A DNA stretch of 64,000 bases, from contig NZ_FRYK01000003.1 in NCBI RefSeq assembly GCF_900148835.1, positions 186,001-250,000 on the forward strand, given 5' to 3'. Both the position numbers and the translations under genes were made by a program. This DNA is from Flavobacterium cucumis. GTDB taxonomy: Bacteria; Bacteroidota; Bacteroidia; Flavobacteriales; Flavobacteriaceae. This document shows positions 8,555-15,109 of the stretch, one piece after another. Below the pieces are notes generated by a model that was not told where the DNA came from, did no database searches, and was given only the letters and a program-made list of their open reading frames with translations. Numbering within the stretch: position 1 is the stretch's first letter; the number at the start of each line of letters is the position of its first letter.

Positions 8555-9453
8555 TACAAATACTCGGTTGTTACGCAGCCACTCCAAGAACCATAACGAA
8601 TCCCACATCACAAGTTTTAGACATAAAAAATCATATGTTCTTAATCGATTGTGGTGAAGGGACGCAGGTGCAATTGCGCAAGCATAAAATCAAGTTTTCT
8701 CGCATTAATCATATTTTTATTTCGCATTTACACGGCGATCATTTTTATGGATTAATTGGTTTGATTTCGACTTTTATGTTGTTAAATCGCGAAAATGATT
8801 TGCACGTGTATGGTCCAAAAGGAATTAAAGAAATTATTTTATTGCAATTGCGGGCTTCAGGTTCGTTTACGGGATACAATTTGTATTTCCACGAATTAGA
8901 ATCTACAGCAAGTGAAGTTATTTTTGAAGACGAAACGGTAATGGTAAAAACGATTCCCTTAAATCATCGGGTGTATACTAACGGATTTTTGTTTCAAGAA
9001 AAGTTAGGAAAACGTCATTTGAATGTTGAAGCGGTTGCCAAATACAAAATTGAAAAAGTCTATTTCGACAAAATCAAATCTGGTGGTAATGTTACGTTAG
9101 ATTCAGGAGAAGTGATTGCAAATGAATTGCTTTCGTTTCCACCAGATGCACCAATGAGTTATGCTTTTTGTAGCGATACTTTGTATGATGAAGCTATTGT
9201 TCCCATTATAAAAGATGTCGATGTGTTGTACCATGAATCTACCTTTTTAGATTCTGAAATGCAATACACCGAAAAAACCAAACATGCAACAGCAAAAGAA
9301 GCGGCTAAAATTGCGAAATTAGCCAATGTAAAGCAACTGATTTTAGGACATTATTCCACAAGATATGGTTCTATCGAACCTTTCAAAACTGAAGCACAAA
9401 CCATTTTTAAAAATGTTCTTTTAGCTGATGATGGAAAAGAATTCGAATTCTAA
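8548..9453 (+). CDS. rnz: Ribonuclease Z, TTG start
   Basis: A zinc-dependent endonuclease that trims tRNA 3' ends, important where CCA is not encoded, as in the tRNAs of this window. 301 residues. The metallo-beta-lactamase motif HLHGDH is at His60-His65, with further ligands in LNHRVY, SDTLYD and LGHYSTRYG. The protein begins MKLQILGCYAATPRT, the exact family N-terminus, so translation must start at TTG 8548; the frame is closed by TGA at 8533-8535 and there is no ATG. The start codon lies in the last unit of a tandem repeat. A bidirectional terminator follows. Confidence 0.95.
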   Translation: MKLQILGCYAATPRTITNPTSQVLDIKNHMFLIDCGEGTQVQLRKHKIKFSRINHIFISHLHGDHFYGLIGLISTFMLLNRENDLHVYGPKGIKEIILLQLRASGSFTGYNLYFHELESTASEVIFEDETVMVKTIPLNHRVYTNGFLFQEKLGKRHLNVEAVAKYKIEKVYFDKIKSGGNVTLDSGEVIANELLSFPPDAPMSYAFCSDTLYDEAIVPIIKDVDVLYHESTFLDSEMQYTEKTKHATAKEAAKIAKLANVKQLILGHYSTRYGSIEPFKTEAQTIFKNVLLADDGKEFEF

Positions 9454-9470
9454 AGTACTATGATATAAAA

Positions 9471-9502
9471 AAACGGACTATTCTATATTGAATAGTCCGT
9501 TT
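9471..9502. terminator. Bidirectional terminator after rnz
   Basis: A perfect 13-bp stem AAACGGACTATTC (9471-9483) / GAATAGTCCGTTT (9490-9502) with a 6-nt loop. It lies between convergent genes and has A/T tracts on both sides. Confidence 0.9.
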
Positions 9503-9520
9503 GCTTTTTAAAATAAGCTA

Positions 9521-10027
9521 CTAAAAGGTAATCTCGTAGTTACCAAAAATATATTCAGTAAAACTGAATGAATTTGAAGCTCCAGAAAAATTAACATTGA
9601 TAAATCGGATGTTGTGCGTTAGTCCAGTCTGCGTTACACCATCTGTAGCAAATAATGTATTAGTAATAATTTCAATCGTTCCTCCTGTAGCATTCCATTC
9701 TTGTTCTACAATGGGAGTTGCAGGAGGTATTAAATCACAAATACTAGCTTGTGTTACATTTCCAGAATAAATTCGATAAATTATTTGATCGTTCGATGTG
9801 ATGTTGATAATCTTTGGATTTCCATCAGGCGTTTCTTCAGTAGGAAATTCCGATTCCGGAATATTAATTAACAACATTTCATCCCCATTAATTTTGAAAA
9901 TTAAATCATTACTGGTGCAATCTTGTACCGCTACCGTATCAAAATTAAAAGATTCTAATTTAATATCGCCATCATCACAGGCTTGTAGCATAAATACTGA
10001 GGCTACTAATACTAGAAATTTTTTCAT
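9521..10027 (-). CDS. Hypothetical lipoprotein
   Basis: 168 residues. The signal peptide MKKFLVLVASVFMLQAC ends in a lipobox with Cys17, followed by DDGD, which suits a membrane-anchored lipoprotein. The mature part is beta-rich and acidic, with three more cysteines (QDCTSND, SICDLIPP) that might pair. No catalytic motif was recognised. Convergent with rnz, and upstream of it lies a divergent promoter region shared with the cysteine desulfurase. A Flavobacteriaceae-specific protein is likely; function unknown. Confidence 0.7.
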   Translation of the reverse strand: MKKFLVLVASVFMLQACDDGDIKLESFNFDTVAVQDCTSNDLIFKINGDEMLLINIPESEFPTEETPDGNPKIINITSNDQIIYRIYSGNVTQASICDLIPPATPIVEQEWNATGGTIEIITNTLFATDGVTQTGLTHNIRFINVNFSGASNSFSFTEYIFGNYEITF

Positions 10028-10117
10028 GGATTAATCGAATTTGTGCAACAAAAATAAAGGTTTTAATTTATTAATTAACTAAACTTTGTTAATTTCAATA
10101 CGAATTGAATTTAAGAT

Positions 10118-10145
10118 TTGTAAAATAAAATGATTTGTATCTTTG
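10118..10145 (+). promoter_or_regulatory. Promoter TTG-N17-TATCTTTG of the cysteine desulfurase
   Basis: TTG at 10118-10120 (within TTTG) and exact -7 box TATCTTTG at 10138-10145, 17 bp apart. This predicts a leader of about 90 nt before the ATG at 10240. That leader has no recognised riboswitch or stable long hairpin. Confidence 0.7.
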
Positions 10146-10239
10146 CACTATGAAATGAGCACTTCCAGATTTTTAGTTTTTTTACCAATTTTCATGTGCG
10201 AATTACATTTGACCAATAAAAAACAATTGAAAACCTCAA

Positions 10240-11361
10240 ATGAAAAAAGTGTATTTAGATAACGCCGCAACTACGCCCATTCATCCAGAAGTAATTACTG
10301 CCATGATGAACGTGCTTCAAAACGATTTTGGAAACCCATCTTCTACCCATAGTTTTGGTCGAAGCGCCAAGACGTTGTTGGAATCATCGCGTAAATCCAT
10401 TGCGAAATTACTAAATGCTCAAGCTTCTGAAATTATTTTTACGTCAAGTGCCACTGAAGCTACAAATTGGATTTTAACCAGTGCTGTGAAAGATTTGGAA
10501 ATCAAACGCATTATCACAACTAAAATTGAGCATCACGCAACATTACACACTGTCGAACATCTAGCAAAGGAATTCGGAATTCTAGTCGAATACATTTCTA
10601 TTTTACCCAACGGAAACATCGATTACCATGATTTGGCAGCTCAATTACATTCGGAAGTTCCAACACTAGTGTCATTAATACACGTAAATAACGAAATAGG
10701 AACGATTTTAGATATCAAACGTGTTTCAGACTTATGCATGTATGCAAAAGCTCTTTTTCATTGCGATACGGTACAATCTATCGGAAAAACAAATTTAGAT
10801 GTGCAAGAGTTAGGAATTGATTTTTTAGTAGCAAGTGCTCATAAATTTCATGGTCCAAAAGGAATTGGGTTTGCCTATTTGAAAAAAAATTCGATGCTAC
10901 AGCCCATGATTTTTGGTGGCGAACAAGAAAAAGGCATGCGTGCTGGAACTGAAGCCGTACATCAAGTCGTAGGAATGGCAAAAGCTTTAGAATTAGCTTA
11001 CGCGAATTTAGAAAGCGATACACAATATATTTTCGATTTAAAAGAGTATTGTATTTCGGAATTGAAAAAAGTATTTCCAGAAGTGAAAATTAATGGAGAA
11101 AATACGTTTTATAACCTTTTAAATGTTCAATTGCCTTTATCGGAAGAAAAGACTTCAATGTTATTATTTACGTTGGATATGAAAGGAATAGCAGTTTCAC
11201 GCGGAAGTGCTTGTCAAAGCGGAAGTATTAAACCATCGCACGTTTTAGCCGAATTTTTATCACCAGAAGAGACAAAAAAACCAAGTTTACGAATTTCTTT
11301 CAGTCATTTCAATACAAAAGAAGATATTGATTTGTTGGTTGAGGCTTTAAAACAAGCATAA
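10240..11361 (+). CDS. Cysteine desulfurase (class V aminotransferase, NifS/IscS-like)
   Basis: A PLP enzyme that takes sulfur from cysteine as a persulfide for iron-sulfur clusters or tRNA thiolation. 373 residues. The N-terminal YLDNAATTP motif, His-rich EHHATLH segment, PLP lysine Lys202 in SAHKFHGPKG and catalytic Cys325 in SRGSACQSGS are all present. The cysteine lies in the longer GSAC loop of IscS/NifS-type enzymes. It is not beside iscU or suf genes here, so its sulfur acceptor is unclear; NifS-like is safer than IscS. It stands alone with a good promoter and a long leader. Confidence 0.95.
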   Translation: MKKVYLDNAATTPIHPEVITAMMNVLQNDFGNPSSTHSFGRSAKTLLESSRKSIAKLLNAQASEIIFTSSATEATNWILTSAVKDLEIKRIITTKIEHHATLHTVEHLAKEFGILVEYISILPNGNIDYHDLAAQLHSEVPTLVSLIHVNNEIGTILDIKRVSDLCMYAKALFHCDTVQSIGKTNLDVQELGIDFLVASAHKFHGPKGIGFAYLKKNSMLQPMIFGGEQEKGMRAGTEAVHQVVGMAKALELAYANLESDTQYIFDLKEYCISELKKVFPEVKINGENTFYNLLNVQLPLSEEKTSMLLFTLDMKGIAVSRGSACQSGSIKPSHVLAEFLSPEETKKPSLRISFSHFNTKEDIDLLVEALKQA

Positions 11362-11368
11362 CTATTAC

Positions 11369-11435
11369 CGTCACTTCGAGTGATTTTTAAAAGAAAAAAT
11401 GCTAATTTTTGCTTTTAAAAATTGTATCGAGAACT
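11369..11435 (+). repeat. REP-like hairpin element, copy 1
   Basis: Begins CGTCACTTCGAGTG and ends TGTATCGAGAACT. The inner arms 11382-11400 and 11405-11423 are complementary over 19 positions (one wobble, one mismatch) around the loop GCTA. A TCGA/TCGA pair at the base is separated from the stem by a small internal loop. It does not encode a plausible protein. See copies 2 and 3. Confidence 0.8.
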
Positions 11436-11457
11436 ATAGCAACGATTTTCCTTCTAC

Positions 11458-11522
11458 AGTTCTCGATACATTTTGTATTCGGAAATCTGAGGCTTTCCAA
11501 ATACAAAACACTCGAAGTGACG
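11458..11522 (-). repeat. REP-like hairpin element, copy 2 (inverted)
   Basis: The reverse complement of the same ends: AGTTCTCGATACA at 11458-11470 and CACTCGAAGTGACG at 11509-11522. The inner arms 11471-11485 and 11494-11508 pair at 14 of 15 positions. Their sequence is unrelated to the arms of copy 1. It faces copy 1 tail to tail across 22 nt. Confidence 0.8.
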
Positions 11523-11605
11523 CAGGTGGAATTTCGTTTTCATTTCACTTTTTATAATGTTTTTCTTTTTAACTCAATTACTAATAAACAAGTGATAAAT
11601 ATTAT

Positions 11606-11672
11606 CGTCACTTCGAGTGATTTTATATTTTAAAAACCTTAGTTTTTGAAATGTAAAATTGTATCGAGAACT
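11606..11672 (+). repeat. REP-like hairpin element, copy 3
   Basis: Same orientation as copy 1, with ends CGTCACTTCGAGTG and TGTATCGAGAACT. The inner arms 11620-11637 and 11642-11659 pair over 18 positions with two wobbles and again differ in sequence from the other copies. The three copies fill most of the 377-bp gap between the desulfurase and SRPBCC genes; nothing else was seen in that gap. Confidence 0.8.
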
Positions 11673-11738
11673 TTAGAACATAAAAAAACACGAATTACAT
11701 AAATCATGCAATTCGTGTTCAATAAGTTATTCAGGAAA

Positions 11739-12131
11739 CTACAATTTTCCCATATTTTGAGCCAATGTCTCGATGAATTTTGTGATTGGTCCTTTGATCA
11801 TCATCGCCATCATTGGATTAAAATCGCCTTCAAAAGCTAATTGAACTTCAGTATTATCAGCATCAATAGCGTTTAAGTTTCCAGTTAAAGTAAAAGGCAA
11901 TTTACTTGAAGCAGCTCCTAAAACGATTTGCGAATTTGGAGTTCCTCCTTTTTTTACCAATTTAATTTCTGGCATTCCTTTTAAGCCAAATTCAAAGCAA
12001 TTTTCGTCAATTACTTCAAATTTTGCTATATTTTCAGGCATTAATTTTTCGAAATTCTTTACGTCGTTTAAAGCGTTGAATAAATATTCAGCCGATTTTG
12101 CTACGTTTACTTTTGGACTTTCTAAGTTCAT
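11739..12131 (-). CDS. SRPBCC (START-like) family protein
   Basis: 130 residues with the START/Bet v 1-like pattern: N-terminal strand, YLFNALNDVKNFEKLMPENI helix region, an antiparallel sheet (FEFGLKGMPEIKLVKK, LPFTLTGNLNAI, TEVQLAFEGDF) and a C-terminal amphipathic helix FIETLAQNMGKL. The fold makes a hydrophobic cavity for lipids or cofactors. There are no catalytic residues to read. It lies 48 nt downstream of pyrE on the same strand, probably co-transcribed. Ligand and role unknown; the name is a fold assignment. Confidence 0.75.
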   Translation of the reverse strand: MNLESPKVNVAKSAEYLFNALNDVKNFEKLMPENIAKFEVIDENCFEFGLKGMPEIKLVKKGGTPNSQIVLGAASSKLPFTLTGNLNAIDADNTEVQLAFEGDFNPMMAMMIKGPITKFIETLAQNMGKL

Positions 12132-12179
12132 ATCTTTTTGTTTATAAGTTTAAAAGGTTAAGAGTTTAAAAGGATGAAA

Positions 12180-12827
12180 CTAAACTTCTGCATTCCACTC
12201 AGCAGGATTAGCATTCCAAGCGCTTAATGTTTCCAATTCGTTTTCGGAAACATATTGTTTGTCTACTGCTTTTTGTAATAAGCTTTCGTAATTACTTAGG
12301 GTAAAAACATCCAAATTAGCTGCTTCAAAGCGTTCTTTTGATACTGGAAAGCCATAGGTAAAAATGGCTGCCATTCCTTTGATATTAGCACCTTCGTTGC
12401 GTAAAGCTTCAACGGCTAACAAACTGCTTCCGCCAGTCGAAATCAAATCTTCTACGACAACTACATTTTGTCCTTTTTGCAAGAAACCTTCTACTTGGTT
12501 TTGTCTTCCGTGTTTTTTGGGTTCTGGACGAACGTATACAAAAGGCAGTCCCATTGCTTCTGCGACAAGTATACCAATGCCAATAGCGCCTGTTGCAACG
12601 CCCGCAATGACATCCGGTTTGCCAAATTTGTCTTCAATATGTTTCGCAAATTCATCGCGTACATAGTTTCTAACCGCTGGAAATGAAAGAATTATGCGGT
12701 TATCACAATAAATCGGAGACTTCCAGCCTGAAGCCCATGTAAAAGGATTTTTAGAATTTAATTTAATTGCGTTTATTTGTAAAAGCAATTCGGCTGTTTG
12801 TTGTGCTGTGTTGTTATTAAAAATCAT
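12180..12827 (-). CDS. pyrE: Orotate phosphoribosyltransferase
   Basis: Converts orotate and PRPP to OMP in pyrimidine synthesis. 215 residues, with the PRPP-binding signature VVVVEDLISTGGSSL, the flexible-loop segment RPEPKKHGRQNQVEG and the N-terminal FTWASGWKSPIYCD orotate-site strand. Its ATG is only 7 bp from the divergent Nudix start. The only good -7 box lies at 12832-12839, so the mRNA should start within a nucleotide or two of the ATG. pyrR and pyrB are 5-7 kb away, so the pyrimidine genes are scattered. Confidence 0.97.
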   Translation of the reverse strand: MIFNNNTAQQTAELLLQINAIKLNSKNPFTWASGWKSPIYCDNRIILSFPAVRNYVRDEFAKHIEDKFGKPDVIAGVATGAIGIGILVAEAMGLPFVYVRPEPKKHGRQNQVEGFLQKGQNVVVVEDLISTGGSSLLAVEALRNEGANIKGMAAIFTYGFPVSKERFEAANLDVFTLSNYESLLQKAVDKQYVSENELETLSAWNANPAEWNAEV

Positions 12828-12831
12828 ATTG

Positions 12832-12839
12832 CAAATGTA
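12832..12839 (-). promoter_or_regulatory. -7 box TACATTTG of pyrE, overlapping the Nudix start codon
   Basis: On the minus strand the sequence reads TACATTTG, a perfect -7 box, 4 nt from the pyrE ATG. The same bases include the ATG (12835-12837) of the divergent Nudix gene. No -33 TTG at standard spacing was found. Confidence 0.6.
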
Positions 12840-13443
12840 TAAAGTTTTTGTGAACGATAAGCCACTTTTTTTAACAAATCAGGTTCAAAAGGAAACCGAT
12901 TTCAAACTTTTTTTGTTGGAAAGTGTTGATATTAAAAAGCTGATTGTAAAAATATTTCAGAATAAAATTCAGAAAGCATTTTTATATCATCCAGATGAAA
13001 AGCTGATAATGAAAACGCTTAGAGCAAAACTTCCGGTTGAAAAAGCGGGAGGAGGATTGGTTTTTAATAAGAATGGTGATGTACTTTTTATTTTCAGAAA
13101 TGGGAAATGGGATTTACCAAAAGGTGGAACCGAAAAAAATGAAACTATTGAGGAAACGGCTATTCGTGAAGTTGAAGAAGAAACAGGCGTTACCGGATTA
13201 GCCATCACTGAAAAATTGCAAAGAACCTACCATATTTTTAAACGAAATGGTCGTTATAAATTAAAAATTACCCAATGGTTTGAAATGCGAACTAAATTTG
13301 AAGGTGTTCCACAAGGACAACTTGACGAAGGAATAGAGCGCGTAGAATGGGTAAATCCGAAGGATATTAAGTTTTTATTAGAGAACTCTTACGAGAATAT
13401 TAAACTGTTGTTTGAGAACGAATTAATTCACAATAGTTTTTAA
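12835..13443 (+). CDS. Nudix hydrolase
   Basis: Hydrolyses a nucleoside diphosphate linked to another moiety; substrate unknown. 202 residues from ATG 12835. The complete Nudix box occupies residues 97-119 (GGTEKNETIEETAIREVEEE then TGV), with the required Gly, Glu, Arg and EE residues. The N-terminal ~65 residues form an extra domain before the Nudix core. The ATG at 12835 is preferred over upstream TTG codons, which would overlap the pyrE start. Divergent from pyrE with only 7 bp between start codons. Confidence 0.9.
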   Translation: MYKVFVNDKPLFLTNQVQKETDFKLFLLESVDIKKLIVKIFQNKIQKAFLYHPDEKLIMKTLRAKLPVEKAGGGLVFNKNGDVLFIFRNGKWDLPKGGTEKNETIEETAIREVEEETGVTGLAITEKLQRTYHIFKRNGRYKLKITQWFEMRTKFEGVPQGQLDEGIERVEWVNPKDIKFLLENSYENIKLLFENELIHNSF

Positions 13444-13477
13444 AGAAAATTTAAGATGTGTAATTCAAATGTTTTTA

Positions 13478-13485
13478 TACATTTG
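13478..13485 (+). promoter_or_regulatory. -7 box TACATTTG before the small exported protein
   Basis: An exact TAnnTTTG element ending 7 nt before the ATG at 13493. It predicts a leader of about 4 nt. Confidence 0.55.
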
Positions 13486-13492
13486 TACCGAA

Positions 13493-13897
13493 ATGAAGAA
13501 GAATCTGTTTAAATATTTTTACTTTATAATATTTAGTATCATTGGAAATATTGCTTTTGCAAGTTCCAACGATTTTTCACAAACTGATTTTTCTATATCT
13601 GAAAACAGTTCTATTTTTCAACAAGATTTCGATTTTCCTCTGTTTTATAAAAAAACAGAAAATAATTTTGAAACAAATCAAGGAAAAATAGAAGTTATTG
13701 AATATGAATTAGAGGAAGAAGAATACTCTTATTCTAAATATTCCAAAAATTTTAATTTTTTTGCAAACTTTTTTGATACTAAAGTTTCAGAAAATAATTC
13801 ACAATTTATTCAAAATAGATTTGCGCCTTGCAAGTATATAGATTATCTATCTACACTTACACCACTTAATATTTACTATTGCGTCTACAGGATTTGA
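13493..13897 (+). CDS. Small exported protein of unknown function upstream of the RND operon
   Basis: 134 residues from ATG 13493, chosen over a TTG at 13469 because it gives a clean signal peptide (MKKNLFKYFYFIIFSIIGNI then AFA and a cleavage site) and sits just after a -7 box. The mature chain is polar, rich in Phe, Asn, Ser and Glu, with an acidic-tyrosine stretch EYELEEEEYSYSKY near the middle. It ends in a hydrophobic CVYRI. No domain was recognised. It is 103 nt upstream of the RND adaptor on the same strand. A link with the efflux system is suggested by position only. Confidence 0.6.
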   Translation: MKKNLFKYFYFIIFSIIGNIAFASSNDFSQTDFSISENSSIFQQDFDFPLFYKKTENNFETNQGKIEVIEYELEEEEYSYSKYSKNFNFFANFFDTKVSENNSQFIQNRFAPCKYIDYLSTLTPLNIYYCVYRI

Positions 13898-14000
13898 TTT
13901 AAAATTTATTTTCAGGTTGTTACAGAATTTCAATAAAAGATTTTCTGTGTTTTTTACAATTCATTACAAAATAAATATTAATTCAAATTATTAAAATAAA

Positions 14001-15089
14001 ATGGCTAAAAGAATTTTTATGCTTTTAAGCTTAGGTAGTATCTTATTACTATCTAGTTGTGGACACAAAGAAGAAGTAAAGGAAGAAGAAGCAAAATTTT
14101 TAGTTTCAAACCCGCTTGAAAAAGATACAATTGTTGATCGAAAATATGTTGCCCAAATTCACTCAATTCGCCATATCGAATTAAGAGCTTTAGAAAGAGG
14201 TTATCTACAAAACATTTTTGTAGACGAAGGACAGTTTGTAACAAAGGGTCAAAAAATGTTTAGAATTATGCCAAATGTTTATGAGGCAGAATTAGCTAAA
14301 TCAAAGGCAGAAGCAGAATCTGCACTTATAGAATATCAAAATACAAAAACTTTAGCAGAAAAAAATGTCGTTTCTAAAAACGAATTGGCTTTAGCTAAAG
14401 CTAGATTATCAAAAGCAAATGCAGAAGTTAGTTTGGCACAAACTCATTTAGGTTTTACCGATATTAGAGCTCCTTTCTCAGGAATTATGAATCACTTAGA
14501 AGCAAGAGAAGGTAGTTTGTTAGATGAAGGAGATTTATTAACGACACTTTCTGACAACAGTAAAATGTGGGTTTATTTTAATGTCCCAGAGGCTGAATAC
14601 TTGAACTATGTTACTAAGAAGTCAAAAGGAGAAATGATTAAAGTAAACTTAGAAATGGCTAATGGAGCTATTTTTAACCAAGAAGGAGTTGTTGAAACTA
14701 TCGAGGGTGAATTTAATAACGAAACAGGAAATATTGCTTTTAGAGCAACATTTAACAATCCAAACAAAATTTTAAGACATGGTGAAACAGGAAATATTAT
14801 AGTTAGAAATGACTATAAAAAAGCATTGTTAATACCACAAAAAGCAACTTTTGAAGTTCTAGATAAAAAGTTTGTTTTTGTTATCGATAAAAATAATACA
14901 GTAGTTCAAAGAGAAATAACAGTTTCAGAGGAAGAAATTCCATACTTGTTTATTGTTAAAAGTGGACTTACCGTAGGTGATAAGATTCTTTTAGATGGAT
15001 TACGAAAAGTGAAGAATGGTCAAAAAATTCATGTTGACTATCAAACACCTAATAAAGTGTTTTCTTCATTACATCTTTATGCTGAATAA
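14001..15089 (+). CDS. RND efflux periplasmic adaptor lipoprotein
   Basis: Membrane fusion protein that joins the inner-membrane RND pump to the outer-membrane channel. 362 residues. The signal peptide ends at LLSSC with Cys20 as lipidated residue. The order is barrel-sandwich half motif (YLQNIFVDEGQFVTKGQKMF), a short alpha-helical hairpin (about 92-145), the second half motif (DIRAPFSGIMNHLEAREGSL) and beta-barrel plus membrane-proximal domains. First gene of a three-gene operon, 20 nt before the pump. No regulator gene is adjacent. Confidence 0.93.
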   Translation: MAKRIFMLLSLGSILLLSSCGHKEEVKEEEAKFLVSNPLEKDTIVDRKYVAQIHSIRHIELRALERGYLQNIFVDEGQFVTKGQKMFRIMPNVYEAELAKSKAEAESALIEYQNTKTLAEKNVVSKNELALAKARLSKANAEVSLAQTHLGFTDIRAPFSGIMNHLEAREGSLLDEGDLLTTLSDNSKMWVYFNVPEAEYLNYVTKKSKGEMIKVNLEMANGAIFNQEGVVETIEGEFNNETGNIAFRATFNNPNKILRHGETGNIIVRNDYKKALLIPQKATFEVLDKKFVFVIDKNNTVVQREITVSEEEIPYLFIVKSGLTVGDKILLDGLRKVKNGQKIHVDYQTPNKVFSSLHLYAE

Positions 15090-15109
15090 TCTCTAAAAAA
15101 AGAACTATC

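Noticed and set aside
10146..10239. Riboswitch in the ~90-nt leader of the cysteine desulfurase
   Set aside because: No recognised aptamer core and no terminator-type hairpin was found; only AT-rich sequence is seen.
11409..11633. Open frame across the repeat island
   Set aside because: It is formed by the three hairpin copies and their spacers; composition and position follow the repeats and no protein family pattern is present.
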